A stretch of DNA of 47,669 nucleotides from RUG11788 sp964578175 (GTDB lineage: Bacteria > Bacillota_I > Bacilli_A > RF39 > UBA660). Numbering within the stretch: the first letter of the stretch is position 1; each line of letters begins with the position of its first letter. Of this stretch, positions 1 through 7,798 are shown one piece after another. Where the stretch lies: contig CAZOBH010000007.1 in assembly GCA_964578175.1 (NCBI GenBank), positions 1 to 47,669 on the forward strand. Direction: 5' to 3'. A program made the translations under genes and the position numbers. The notes under the pieces are model-generated. The model made no database searches, had not been told where the DNA came from, and saw only the letters and a program-made list of their open reading frames with translations.

Positions 1-76
1 TTTCTAATTTAATTTTATTATATGGCCTTTTTATTTACAACAAACTAGATTTTAATTCGTGTAAATTTATGTAAAC

Positions 77-103
77 AAAAAGAAGTAATATATACTTCTT
101 TTT
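77..103 (-). terminator. Terminator of the surface Ig-like protein gene
   Basis: A ten-base inverted repeat (AAAAGAAGTA / TACTTCTTTT) is followed on the minus strand by further T residues, and it overlaps the stop codon of the gene ending at 102. The 76 bases to its left hold no gene that I can support. Confidence 0.75.
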
Positions 104-1352
104 ACCAGAATCCAGATATATGCATATTATCATCATAATTATTTGAATTATTTGACTTATTCTTCTTATCTTTCTTTTTCTTTTTATCATTTCCAGCTTT
201 GTATGGAGTTGTACTCTTTGGAATTGGATCAGGTTCTTTAAATGTATCAGATGAATCATCACTAAATGAATCTGTATTAAAGTTTTCTGTAATATTATTA
301 TCTGATCTTCCTGATATTATATTTTTTACAAACATTCCTGCTCCCATAATTGCTGCTGTAACTATAGCTGTAATAACACACGGTATAAGTGCAGTATTTT
401 CTTTCTTTTTTTCTTCTTTTGGATTAACAATAACTTTTAATTTAGTAGATATTGTCCCAGCACTTATAGTTATTGTTGCTTCTCCTTGACCTACCGCAAT
501 TATTTTTTCATCTTGATCTATTATAACTACTTTACTATCAGATGAAGTCCAGTTTAATTGTCCATCAAATGTATTATTTTCTGGTTCAAGTTTAGGTAAT
601 ACTCTTTTAGTATCTCCAACTGTTAAAGTTATTTCACTCTCTTCTAATTTTATATCTGTTATATCTACATTTTCTTTTTCAACTTTAATAGTTTTAGTTG
701 TACTTACTCCTCCTGCTGTTGCAGTAATTGTTGTTTCTCCAACATTAACTGAAGTAAATAATCCTGTATTATCTATTGTTCCTATTTCAGGATTACTTGA
801 TTGCCATGTTACTGATTTATTAGTAGCATTTTCAGGCATTACAGTTGCTGAAAAACTAATTGTTCCACCGACTACGACATTATTAGCAGATGATTCAATC
901 GTAACATTACTAACTGCAATTGATTTATCTTTTTTCTTAACTGTTAAAGCACCTGATACACTTGGAACACCACTAGCACTAGGTTCATAAGCAACTACTT
1001 TTATTCTTTTGTCAGCTTCAAACGTATTTTTTATATAAAATACTGGATATACTACACTATTACCTGATCCAGTACAAAATATTCTTTTATATGGTGCATT
1101 AAAAACACATGTAGGATCATTTCCAGGTTTAAAACCTACAAAGGTTAAATTATAGTCATCATATTCAAATTCATAATAAACATATCCACTACTACTCTTA
1201 CCACTTGAATTTAAACTAAAAGAAAAATAGTTTCCTGCTTCAGTATTAGATGGTCCACTTTGATTAGTTAAACTAACTTCCGTTATAGCGTTAACTTTAA
1301 CGAAAGATAAAAAAACTATTATTGATATAAATAACATAAATTTATGTTTCAT
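102..1352 (-). CDS. Surface-anchored protein with bacterial Ig-like (Big_2) domains
   Basis: A 416-residue exported protein. Residues 1-22 form a signal peptide ending in VNA. Residues of about 23-135 look like a cohesin-like beta sandwich (inference). Two Big_2-type Ig-like domains follow, at about 143-226 and 230-309, recognised by the pattern 'V.vGgtisf.atv.PenAtnksvtW.SsnpeigtId..G' and its second copy. A membrane segment (about 322-345) precedes a roughly 70-residue tail rich in Ser, Asp, Lys and Asn. With a cleaved signal peptide and one C-terminal span, the Ig part should face outward and the charged tail the cytoplasm. There is no LPXTG motif. The start has a GAGGT ribosome site, and a TATAAT-like -10 lies at 1386-1391. 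It resembles the protein at 39322-40917 in plan. The ligand is unknown. Confidence 0.8.
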   Translation of the reverse strand: MKHKFMLFISIIVFLSFVKVNAITEVSLTNQSGPSNTEAGNYFSFSLNSSGKSSSGYVYYEFEYDDYNLTFVGFKPGNDPTCVFNAPYKRIFCTGSGNSVVYPVFYIKNTFEADKRIKVVAYEPSASGVPSVSGALTVKKKDKSIAVSNVTIESSANNVVVGGTISFSATVMPENATNKSVTWQSSNPEIGTIDNTGLFTSVNVGETTITATAGGVSTTKTIKVEKENVDITDIKLEESEITLTVGDTKRVLPKLEPENNTFDGQLNWTSSDSKVVIIDQDEKIIAVGQGEATITISAGTISTKLKVIVNPKEEKKKENTALIPCVITAIVTAAIMGAGMFVKNIISGRSDNNITENFNTDSFSDDSSDTFKEPDPIPKSTTPYKAGNDKKKKKDKKNKSNNSNNYDDNMHISGFW

Positions 1353-1406
1353 AATATCTACCTCTACTCTAATTTATCACATTTAATTATAAAATAATTT
1401 AAATTT

Positions 1407-1437
1407 AAAAAAAGAATATGTAAATTTACATATCTTC
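1407..1437 (-). terminator. Terminator overlapping the gmk stop codon
   Basis: On the minus strand TATGTAAA pairs with TTTACATA, flanked by further A/T pairs, then a T tract. The stop codon TAA of gmk lies inside the stem, so translation ends within the hairpin. Confidence 0.75.
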
Positions 1438-2118
1438 TTTTACTTCAACTACTACATTTTGCATATCTTTATCTGAAAGAATTGTTTCATGCATATATTC
1501 TTCTTCATTCTCTAAATTCACTTCTTCTATACGATCACATCTACATTTTTCAGATATAAGTATAGCTTCTATCTTTTTTAATGTATTTTCTATTTCATCA
1601 TTAACAACTACATAGTTATATTTAGTAACTTCATTTAATTCTTTATATGCTGTTTTAAATCTTTGATTAATCTTCTCTTCAGAATCAGTTCCTCTATTTC
1701 TAAGTCTTGATTTTAATGATTTAAGACTAGGAGGAAATAAGAATATAAATATAGCCTCAGGTATAAGTTCTTTTATTTTTGCAGCACCTTGTATTTCAAT
1801 AACTAGAAATACATCAATTCCATTTTCTAACTTTTCATTTATATATTTTTTTGGAGTACCATAATAATTATTTACATACTTTGCATATTCTAAAAAGAAT
1901 CCTTCTTCTATATTTTTTTCAAATTCTTCTTCAGTAACATAGTAATAATTAACTCCTTCTTTTTCTCCTTTTCTCATAGGTCTAGAAGTCATAGAAACAG
2001 ATAACCATGCATCGTCATGATTTTTAACATATTCATTTACTATAGTGTCTTTCCCAACTCCAGAAGGTCCTGAAATAACTATAAGACTTCCTCTTTTCTT
2101 AGTTTTAATTAATCCCAT
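1426..2118 (-). CDS. gmk: Guanylate kinase
   Basis: Catalyses ATP + GMP to ADP + GDP, feeding GTP/dGTP synthesis in the cytosol. The P-loop is GPSGVGKDT at residues 17-25 (the family usually has GKGT or GKST), followed by the GMP-binding part 'SVSMTSRPMRKGEKEGVNYYYV' region near 40-60 and the lid 'RLRNRGTDSEEKI' near 138-150. The protein is 230 residues, about 25 longer than typical, because of an acidic C-terminal tail after residue 205 of unknown role. The start is fixed by GAAGGTGAT six bases or so before ATG. It lies 35 bases after a small membrane protein gene and probably shares its transcript. Confidence 0.95.
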   Translation of the reverse strand: MGLIKTKKRGSLIVISGPSGVGKDTIVNEYVKNHDDAWLSVSMTSRPMRKGEKEGVNYYYVTEEEFEKNIEEGFFLEYAKYVNNYYGTPKKYINEKLENGIDVFLVIEIQGAAKIKELIPEAIFIFLFPPSLKSLKSRLRNRGTDSEEKINQRFKTAYKELNEVTKYNYVVVNDEIENTLKKIEAILISEKCRCDRIEEVNLENEEEYMHETILSDKDMQNVVVEVKEDM

Positions 2119-2153
2119 ATTATCACCTTCGTATTAGTATTAATAGCACAACT

Positions 2154-2657
2154 TTATTTTTTATTCAATCTTTTTTGTTTTAAATCTTTTATACACTTAA
2201 TTAATAAAATAATAATATATGGTATTAAAATATATGAATAATAATTACCTACAATTGCTTGAGTTAATCCATTTGGTGGAGGACAAGAATCACCAGTCGT
2301 AGATAGGTACATTTTAAAATAAACCAAATAAAAATATTTTAATACAATAACAAAGAATAGTTCTTTATATTTTATATTTTTACTTAAATGTAATAAAATT
2401 ACAAAACAAATAATATTAAATATACCCAAAATAGAAAAACGAATAATATTTCCCAATAAAGTAAAATTATAACCACAATCATAATTATCATAATATAAAT
2501 TATATTTAATACATATTTGTCCTACTACTTGGATTAAAAATATAGTTAAAATAGCAAATAAGTAAATAGATGTAATTGTAAAATATCTTTTCTCTATTAT
2601 AGCTATAAATAGTATAATTATTGGAATTAAAAAAACTAATGCTAATATATCAAACAT
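2154..2657 (-). CDS. Hypothetical four-span membrane protein
   Basis: I do not recognise this 167-residue protein. It has hydrophobic segments at about 1-20, 27-50, 68-90 and 135-155, and a Lys-rich C-terminus. Four cysteines are visible (near 49, 61, 84 and 124), two in predicted loops, including the motif GDSCPPPNG near 121-129. The start is supported by AAGGAG just before ATG. It is the first gene after the tsf terminator and probably cotranscribed with gmk. Confidence 0.6.
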   Translation of the reverse strand: MFDILALVFLIPIIILFIAIIEKRYFTITSIYLFAILTIFLIQVVGQICIKYNLYYDNYDCGYNFTLLGNIIRFSILGIFNIICFVILLHLSKNIKYKELFFVIVLKYFYLVYFKMYLSTTGDSCPPPNGLTQAIVGNYYSYILIPYIIILLIKCIKDLKQKRLNKK

Positions 2658-2697
2658 CTCCTTACTCTAAACTTATATTAAATATACCAAATAAAAT

Positions 2698-2727
2698 AAA
2701 AAAAGACTATAATATAGTCTTTTTTTC
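2698..2727. terminator. Terminator after tsf
   Basis: AAAAAAAGACTATA pairs with TATAGTCTTTTTT around a two-base loop region; A and T tracts on the two sides make it work in both directions. It ends the tsf transcript on the minus strand. Confidence 0.85.
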
Positions 2728-2732
2728 ATAAA

Positions 2733-3605
2733 TTAAGCACCCATTTGACTCTTTACTTCTTCAGCAAAGTTTTCTACTCTCTTTTCGATTCCTTCACCAA
2801 CTTCGTAACGAATCATAGATTTAATAGTTCCATTATTATTAGCTACATATTTTTCTACTGTTAGATCTGGATCTTTAATAAATTCTTGTTCTAATAAACA
2901 ATTTTCTTTGTAATATTTATTAATTCTTCCAGCAACCATTTTTTGAGCTATTTCTTCTGGTTTACCTTCATTTTTAGCTTGTTCAATTAAAATTGCTTTT
3001 TCATGTTCTAATACTTCTTCAGGTACTTCTTCTCTATTTAAATATCCTGGGTTCATTGCAGCAACATGCATAGATACATCTCTTGCAACTTCTTCATTAG
3101 CTCCACTAACTACTGTAATAACACTAATTCTTCCTCCCATATGAGAGTAAATTCCAAATACTTCATCATCATTCTTAGTAACTCTTTCAAATCTTCTAAA
3201 TGATAATTTTTCTCCAATAGTTGCAATCATATTAACTAGATATTCTTGAATAGTTCCTTCACTAGTTTTAACATTTAAAGCATCTTCCATAGTAGTAACA
3301 TCACTTTTTAATAATGCTTCACTAATATCATCAACGAATTTTTTAAATTTTTCATTTTTAGCAACGAAATCAGTTTCAGAATTAACTTCAAGTATAATAG
3401 CAGTATTTCCATCACTTACTATATTAGTAAGACCTTCAGCTGCAATTCTTGATTCTTTTTTAGCTGCTTTAGCAGTTCCATTTTTTCTTAACCAATCAAT
3501 TGCTCCATCCATATCCCCTTTTGATGCTTCTAGAGCTTTTTTACAATCAGCAAATCCAGCTCCAGTACTTGTTCTAAGATTTTTAACATCTTCTAATGTA
3601 TACAT
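2733..3605 (-). CDS. tsf: Elongation factor Ts
   Basis: Guanine nucleotide exchange factor for EF-Tu. The 290-residue protein has the N-terminal UBA-like domain (1-45, with LRTSTGAGFADCKKALE) and the signature TDFVAKNE at 78-85 that inserts between the EF-Tu switch regions; the two dimerisation/core subdomains follow. Length and order match the family. It starts 27 bases after the rpsB stop with AGGAGG before ATG, the usual rpsB-tsf arrangement, and a strong terminator follows. Confidence 0.97.
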   Translation of the reverse strand: MYTLEDVKNLRTSTGAGFADCKKALEASKGDMDGAIDWLRKNGTAKAAKKESRIAAEGLTNIVSDGNTAIILEVNSETDFVAKNEKFKKFVDDISEALLKSDVTTMEDALNVKTSEGTIQEYLVNMIATIGEKLSFRRFERVTKNDDEVFGIYSHMGGRISVITVVSGANEEVARDVSMHVAAMNPGYLNREEVPEEVLEHEKAILIEQAKNEGKPEEIAQKMVAGRINKYYKENCLLEQEFIKDPDLTVEKYVANNNGTIKSMIRYEVGEGIEKRVENFAEEVKSQMGA

Positions 3606-3632
3606 TCTTTTATCCTCCTTATTAAATGATTA

Positions 3633-4631
3633 TTATTTTAAAGTACTAATTAATTCATCCTTTTTCATTTTAGAATAACCTTTTATTCCTTTATCTTTAG
3701 CTATAGCTTTTAATTCAGTTAAAGTCATATCTTCATATTTAGGTTCTTCTTTTTTAGGAGTTTTAACTTCTTCTTTTTTCTTTTCTTCTTTTTCTTCTTT
3801 AACAGTTTCTACTTTTTTAGTTTCTTTCTTTTCTACTTTCTTAGCTGGTTTTTCTGCTTTTTCTTCTTTTTCACTATTATCATTTTGATTCATATAATCT
3901 TCTTGAGTTTTAACTTCTTTTTCATCAACTGTAATATAGTCAACTACTTCTTTTCCAGTTGCTTCTGCAATAGCATTTGTTAAAACACCAATTAATAATT
4001 TAACACTTCTTACTGCATCATCATTTCCTGGAATTACATAATCAACCATATCTGGATCACAGTTAGTGTCTACAATTCCAAATACTGGTATTCCTAAAAT
4101 TCTTGCTTCATGAATAGCGATTTCTTCTTTTTTAGGATCAACAATAACTAAGGCATTAGGTAATTTTCTCATTTCTCTAATTCCTCTTAAGTTTTTGTTT
4201 AATTTTTCATATTCTTTTCTTATTTTAATAACTTCTTTTTTAGGTAAAAGATCAAAAGTTCCATCTTTTTCCATATTTTCAATTTCTTCCATTCTTTTTA
4301 CTCTTGAACGGATTGTTTTAAAGTTAGTTAATGTTCCACCTAACCATCTTTCATTTACAAAATAGTTATCAGTTCTAACTGCATTTTCTTCAGCAGCTTC
4401 TTGAGCTTGTTTTTTAGTTCCTACAAAAAGAACTTTTCCTTCATTTTCAGCAATTGCTTTCATTGCATCATAAGCTTCTTCTAATTTTTTAACTGTTTTT
4501 TGTAAATCTATAATATAGATATCATCTCTAGATGTATAGATATATTCTTTCATCTTAGGATTCCATCTTTTCTTTTGATGTCCAAATTGAACACCAGCTA
4601 CTAATAAATAATTCATTGATACTACTGTCAT
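3633..4631 (-). CDS. rpsB: Ribosomal protein S2 with a long C-terminal extension ending in a Rho-N/SAP-like module
   Basis: Small-subunit protein S2. Residues 1 to about 225 are a complete S2 core (GVQFGHQKKRWNPKM near 13-27, TNYF.NERWLGGTLTNF near 90-105, PNALVIVDPKKE near 155-170, GIPVFGIVDTNCDPD near 178-193). A normal S2 would end around 235-255; this one runs to 332. Residues of about 245-297 are almost only Lys, Glu, Val, Thr and Pro, a likely disordered or helical linker. Residues 299-332 form a compact helix-extended-helix module (MTLTELKAIAKDKGI...YSKMKKDELI) resembling the Rho N-terminal/SAP fold. Nearly the same tail occurs on L20 in the gene just upstream. Function of the tail is unknown; nucleic-acid binding is inference. 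Confidence 0.95.
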   Translation of the reverse strand: MTVVSMNYLLVAGVQFGHQKKRWNPKMKEYIYTSRDDIYIIDLQKTVKKLEEAYDAMKAIAENEGKVLFVGTKKQAQEAAEENAVRTDNYFVNERWLGGTLTNFKTIRSRVKRMEEIENMEKDGTFDLLPKKEVIKIRKEYEKLNKNLRGIREMRKLPNALVIVDPKKEEIAIHEARILGIPVFGIVDTNCDPDMVDYVIPGNDDAVRSVKLLIGVLTNAIAEATGKEVVDYITVDEKEVKTQEDYMNQNDNSEKEEKAEKPAKKVEKKETKKVETVKEEKEEKKKEEVKTPKKEEPKYEDMTLTELKAIAKDKGIKGYSKMKKDELISTLK

Positions 4632-4674
4632 ATTTTTTATTTCCTTTCGTTATACACTAATTAATTTCTAAAAT

Positions 4675-4700
4675 TTATCACCAATTGGCACTAGATAAAT
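4675..4700 (-). other. Possible structured leader between rplT and rpsB
   Basis: On the minus strand TTTATC and GATAAA can pair around a loop that contains the palindrome CCAATTGG. It lies in an 85-base gap before rpsB with no long U tract, so it is a poor terminator. TTGATT 17 bases before TGATAA could also be a weak promoter. An S2-responsive leader is possible but not shown. Confidence 0.3.
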
Positions 4701-4716
4701 CAATCCATTAATTTGA

Positions 4717-5325
4717 TTATTTTTCTAAAGCCTCAATTAATTCAGCTTTTTTCATTTTACTTGCACCTTCAATTTTCTTTTTAGATGCTAATTCTTTTAA
4801 TTCAGCTACAGTCATAGAACTATAGTCTACTTTTTTAGTTTCCTTTTTAACTTCTTTTTTTGGTTCTTCTTTTTTAGTTTCTTTCTTAGTTTCTTTTTTA
4901 GGAGCTTCTACTTTTTTAGTTCCTTTAACTATTTCATTTTTAACTTCAGTACGTTCTACTTTTGCTTTTCCTTCAAGTCCAGCTTTAGCAGTTTTAACTA
5001 ATTCAGTAAATGCTTTTGGATCGTTAATAGCGATTTCAGATAACATTTTTCTATTTACATCTACTCCTGCTTTTAATAATCCATTGATAAATTTAGAATA
5101 ACTTATTTCGTTTTCACGACAAGCTGCATTAATTCTAGTAATCCATAATTTTCTAAATTCTCTTTTCTTTTGTTTTCTATCACGGAAAGCATATTGTCCA
5201 GAATGCATTAATTGTTCTTTAGCTGTTTTATATAATCTATGTTTACTTCCAAAATAACCTTTAGCACTCTTTAATACTTTTTTATGACGTGCTTTTGTAA
5301 CTGCACCATTCTTAACTCTAGTCAT
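4717..5325 (-). CDS. rplT: Ribosomal protein L20 with a long C-terminal extension ending in a Rho-N/SAP-like module
   Basis: Large-subunit assembly protein L20, known in Firmicutes also to repress its own operon through the infC leader. Residues 1 to about 118 are the whole usual protein (GYFGSKHRLYKTAKEQ, RDRKQKKREFRKLWI.RINAACRE). The chain then continues to 202: a Lys/Glu/Thr linker (about 122-166) and a terminal module at 168-202 (MTVAELKELASKKKI...ASKMKKAELIEAL). That module matches the S2 tail at most positions. Typical L20 has no such tail. Gene order infC-rpmI-rplT is the normal one, with 12 bases between rpmI and rplT and an AGGAGGATGAAGAG ribosome site. Confidence 0.95.
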   Translation of the reverse strand: MTRVKNGAVTKARHKKVLKSAKGYFGSKHRLYKTAKEQLMHSGQYAFRDRKQKKREFRKLWITRINAACRENEISYSKFINGLLKAGVDVNRKMLSEIAINDPKAFTELVKTAKAGLEGKAKVERTEVKNEIVKGTKKVEAPKKETKKETKKEEPKKEVKKETKKVDYSSMTVAELKELASKKKIEGASKMKKAELIEALEK

Positions 5326-5337
5326 CTCTTCATCCTC

Positions 5338-5529
5338 CTATTTAATAGCGTTCTTTAGTCTATTAGTATCTGCTTTAGATAAAGCATTACCATTAATCTT
5401 TCTTCTATTATATTTCATACTTTTCTTACCAGTATTATGTCTTTGTCCTGGTTTATAGATAGATATACTACCACTTTGTCTTATATTTAATACTTTCTTT
5501 AACCCTTTATGAGTTTTAATTTTTGGCAT
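5338..5529 (-). CDS. rpmI: Ribosomal protein L35
   Basis: A 63-residue basic large-subunit protein starting MPKIKTHKGLKKVL, with the family patterns RRHN-like GQRHNTGKKS and KADTNRLKNAI at the C-terminus. Full length. It sits between infC and rplT, as in nearly all bacteria, with AAGGAGG before ATG. Confidence 0.97.
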   Translation of the reverse strand: MPKIKTHKGLKKVLNIRQSGSISIYKPGQRHNTGKKSMKYNRRKINGNALSKADTNRLKNAIK

Positions 5530-5545
5530 AATTTCCTCCTTATAT

Positions 5546-6070
5546 TTATTTCTTTGGTGTTAATAGCATAGACATGCTACGTCCCTCAAGTTTAGGCATT
5601 GTTTCAATATCTGCAAGATCTTCAACTCTACTACAAAAATTCATAAGTACATCTCTTCCTATTTCTGTATGAGCCATTTCTCTTCCTTTAAAACGAATAG
5701 AAAGTTTAATTTTATGTCCTTTTTCAAGATACTTTCTAACATTTCTAAGTTTAGTTTCAATATCTCCTACATCAATAGTTGATGAAAGTCTATATTCTTT
5801 AGTTTCTACTTTTGTTGCTCTTTGTTTCTTTAATGCTTCTTTTTCTTTTTTTGATCTTTCATACTTATATTTGTTATAATCCATAATCTTACATACTGGT
5901 GGATTACCATTTGCATTGATAAGAACTAAATCTAATCCTGCATAACCAGCTAGTGTTAATGCATCTGTTGACGATTTAATACCTACATGTTCCCCATTTG
6001 GACCAATTACTAAAACTTGATCTAATTTAATTTGTTCATTAATTAACAAATTATTTTTTGAACTTGCTAT
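5546..6070 (-). CDS. infC: Translation initiation factor IF-3, probable ATA start
   Basis: IF-3 monitors start-codon pairing on the 30S subunit. Both domains are complete: N-terminal SSKNNLLINEQI...VLVIGPNGEHVGI and C-terminal TKEYRLSSTIDVGDIETKLRNVRKYLEKGHKIKLSIRFKGREMAH. An ATG at 6083-6085 would add five residues, but that ATG is part of the sequence ATGGAGGTG, the Shine-Dalgarno itself. The ATA at 6068-6070 lies six bases after GGAGGTG and gives the normal N-terminus ASSKNN. Known infC genes use rare AUU-type starts so that IF-3 represses its own synthesis; I therefore start at 6070 (174 residues). Confidence 0.95.
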   Translation of the reverse strand: MASSKNNLLINEQIKLDQVLVIGPNGEHVGIKSSTDALTLAGYAGLDLVLINANGNPPVCKIMDYNKYKYERSKKEKEALKKQRATKVETKEYRLSSTIDVGDIETKLRNVRKYLEKGHKIKLSIRFKGREMAHTEIGRDVLMNFCSRVEDLADIETMPKLEGRSMSMLLTPKK

Positions 6071-6085
6071 AAAAAACACCTCCAT

Positions 6086-6225
6086 TAAATAATAAAAAGT
6101 AGGTACAAGTACCTACTTAAAAACCATAATAAACAATTCTAATATGTTATATCTTGGCATTTTACCCATTGCTTTTCGCTAATCAGGTGGATGTAGGTAC
6201 ATCTCTTTCCTTTTCATATTTACTT
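6086..6225 (-). ncRNA. L20-type leader (infC-rpmI-rplT attenuator)
   Basis: An untranslated leader of about 140 bases on the minus strand, with a terminator just before infC. The terminator stem AAGTAGGTA / TACCTACTT (6098-6106 and 6110-6118) is followed by TTTTTATT. Near the 5' end (6189-6199), GTACCTAC is complementary to GTAGGTAC of the terminator's 5' arm, so an antiterminator can form instead; the same segment can also make a small hairpin GATGTA/TACATC. This is the logic of the Firmicutes L20 leader, where L20 binding favours termination. The middle part has GCGAAAAGCAATGGGTAAAATGCC, rich in unpaired purines as expected for a protein site. Confidence 0.85.
6092..6120 (-). terminator. 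Attenuator hairpin in front of infC
   Basis: Nine-base-pair stem with loop CTT/G and a U tract, located between the leader promoter and the infC ribosome site. It would stop transcription before infC unless the upstream GTACCTAC pairs with its 5' arm. Confidence 0.85.
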
Positions 6226-6229
6226 AAAC

Positions 6230-6257
6230 ATTATAACATATTATTTCTTTTTGTCAA
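6230..6257 (-). promoter_or_regulatory. Promoter of the infC-rpmI-rplT operon
   Basis: Consensus sigma-A-type promoter: TTGACA at 6252-6257, 16-base spacer, TATAAT at 6230-6235. It overlaps the last codons and stop of the upstream gene (stop at 6241). Predicted start is near 6223. Confidence 0.85.
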
Positions 6258-6480
6258 TTACTTTCTTCTTATCTTTAATATCCTGTCTCTTCTTAACTAC
6301 AAATATATTTAATACAAAACATACAAATGATATAAATGTATAAAAATAAACTCCTGTAATAAGTGATAAAGCAGCAAAAAATATTACTAAAATATCAAGA
6401 ACTATGAACATATAGATAAGAATATTATTAACTCTATAATCTTTTATTTTATCATCATTTATATTTTTCTTTTTAGCCAT
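6241..6480 (-). CDS. Hypothetical small membrane protein, two spans
   Basis: A 79-residue protein I do not recognise: a Lys/Asn/Asp-rich N-terminus, two hydrophobic segments at about 20-40 and 42-60, and a basic tail ending KKVIDKKK. I start at 6480 (MAKKKN...) because AGGAGG lies directly before that ATG; a longer reading from 6498 would overlap the upstream gene's end and has no ribosome site. It is the last gene of a run with the genes at 6488-7798 and 7795-8046. Its end contains the promoter of infC. Confidence 0.65.
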   Translation of the reverse strand: MAKKKNINDDKIKDYRVNNILIYMFIVLDILVIFFAALSLITGVYFYTFISFVCFVLNIFVVKKRQDIKDKKKVIDKKK

Positions 6481-6487
6481 AATCCTC

Positions 6488-7798
6488 CTAATTTGCAAAT
6501 ACTAATAAAGATACAATAAGTACAAATAGTATTGTAATAACAAATAATACTGAAAGAGATACAAATGCTCCTCTATCTTGTTCTTCTTTTTCTACTTTTT
6601 CTACTCTTATATTTCTTTTATCTTGGTATTTCTTTTTAATATCTTTTATAATACTATCTACTTCATTTTTATTATTAGTTCTAATAGTTAAATTAGTTTT
6701 ATTAGATGAATTAAAATATATATTATTATCTTTAATCTTAATATAATCTAAAGAATCAATATTTGAAGATATATAACTAGTTATTATTAATGGTAGTATC
6801 TTACTATCAAAGTACTTACCATGATTAAATGTAACTGTTTTTTTATTATCTTCATTTCTGATCATTTCTACAATTCTGTTATCTCCATCAGAATGTACTA
6901 TAACATCATCTAATTCTTTAGTTGGACTAGTTTCTATAAAATCTATTACCTTAGCAACTTCTAAATCAGCTGATAAATTATTATATACACTAGAATCATT
7001 TTCATTTCTATATCTAGTTGGTTCAGGTTCTGCTGGATTTTCTACTGGTAAATCTATTTCAAAATTATCAAATCCATCATTTCTTTTAACATATAAATTA
7101 AGTTTTTTAGCATATTCTTCTAATTTACTAGATCCATCAGATACTAAATAATTAATAGTATTATTATTATATAAAGTATATCCAAGAATTATATTATTAG
7201 ATCTAATATAGAAATCATCATTAACTAAATCTCTTACTTTCTTAACAATTGGAGGAATAGTTTCATCTCCATTATCTTGATTAAAGACTTTTATTGCAGT
7301 ATCTAATACATATTTATATTTATCATCAAATTCATTACTATTAAGAGATAATATATCTAAATTGAAATAATTATTTTTTTCTTCTTTTATATAATAAAAT
7401 TCAAAATCAAGTCCATAGTACGTATACAATTTATTAATTAAACTATTAATATATTTATTTGAATTATCATCTATTTTAACAGTAATGATTTTATCATCAT
7501 TTTTATTATTATATATATAAATATTTATATGTTTATCTTTACATATTTCTTCTAATTCTTTTTTCATCTTATTTGGATTTCTATTGTCATCAATTGTTGG
7601 AAATACATTACCATTAAGTTTTATTGAGCCATTATTTAATCCATCTATATATTTACCTACTTTATTCATAAATTCTAATAAAGTATCATTATCAATATTA
7701 GATGTATCTAGTTCATTTATATTATTTTCCAAACTATTAGCATCAATTTCTCGATTATCAATTTTTTTAGATAATTCTTCTAAATTGTAATTTTTCAT
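6488..7798 (-). CDS. Hypothetical Asn/Asp-rich tail-anchored protein
   Basis: A 436-residue protein of unknown family. It has no signal peptide; the first ~405 residues are polar, with long Asn/Asp/Lys stretches and alternating beta and helix patterns, and a single hydrophobic segment at about 411-434 ends the chain, so it is probably a cytoplasmic protein anchored by its C-terminus. A small Pro/Glu linker (VENPAEPEPT) near 265 may separate two globular halves. I start at 7798 (MKNYNLEELSK) because AGGAGGG lies five bases before it; the start overlaps the stop of the DUF1294 gene as ATGA, implying translational coupling. Confidence 0.6.
   Translation of the reverse strand: MKNYNLEELSKKIDNREIDANSLENNINELDTSNIDNDTLLEFMNKVGKYIDGLNNGSIKLNGNVFPTIDDNRNPNKMKKELEEICKDKHINIYIYNNKNDDKIITVKIDDNSNKYINSLINKLYTYYGLDFEFYYIKEEKNNYFNLDILSLNSNEFDDKYKYVLDTAIKVFNQDNGDETIPPIVKKVRDLVNDDFYIRSNNIILGYTLYNNNTINYLVSDGSSKLEEYAKKLNLYVKRNDGFDNFEIDLPVENPAEPEPTRYRNENDSSVYNNLSADLEVAKVIDFIETSPTKELDDVIVHSDGDNRIVEMIRNEDNKKTVTFNHGKYFDSKILPLIITSYISSNIDSLDYIKIKDNNIYFNSSNKTNLTIRTNNKNEVDSIIKDIKKKYQDKRNIRVEKVEKEEQDRGAFVSLSVLFVITILFVLIVSLLVFAN

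Noticed and set aside
199..489. Plus-strand 96-residue open frame
   Set aside because: Antisense to the surface protein with a clear signal peptide and Ig domains; no ribosome site.
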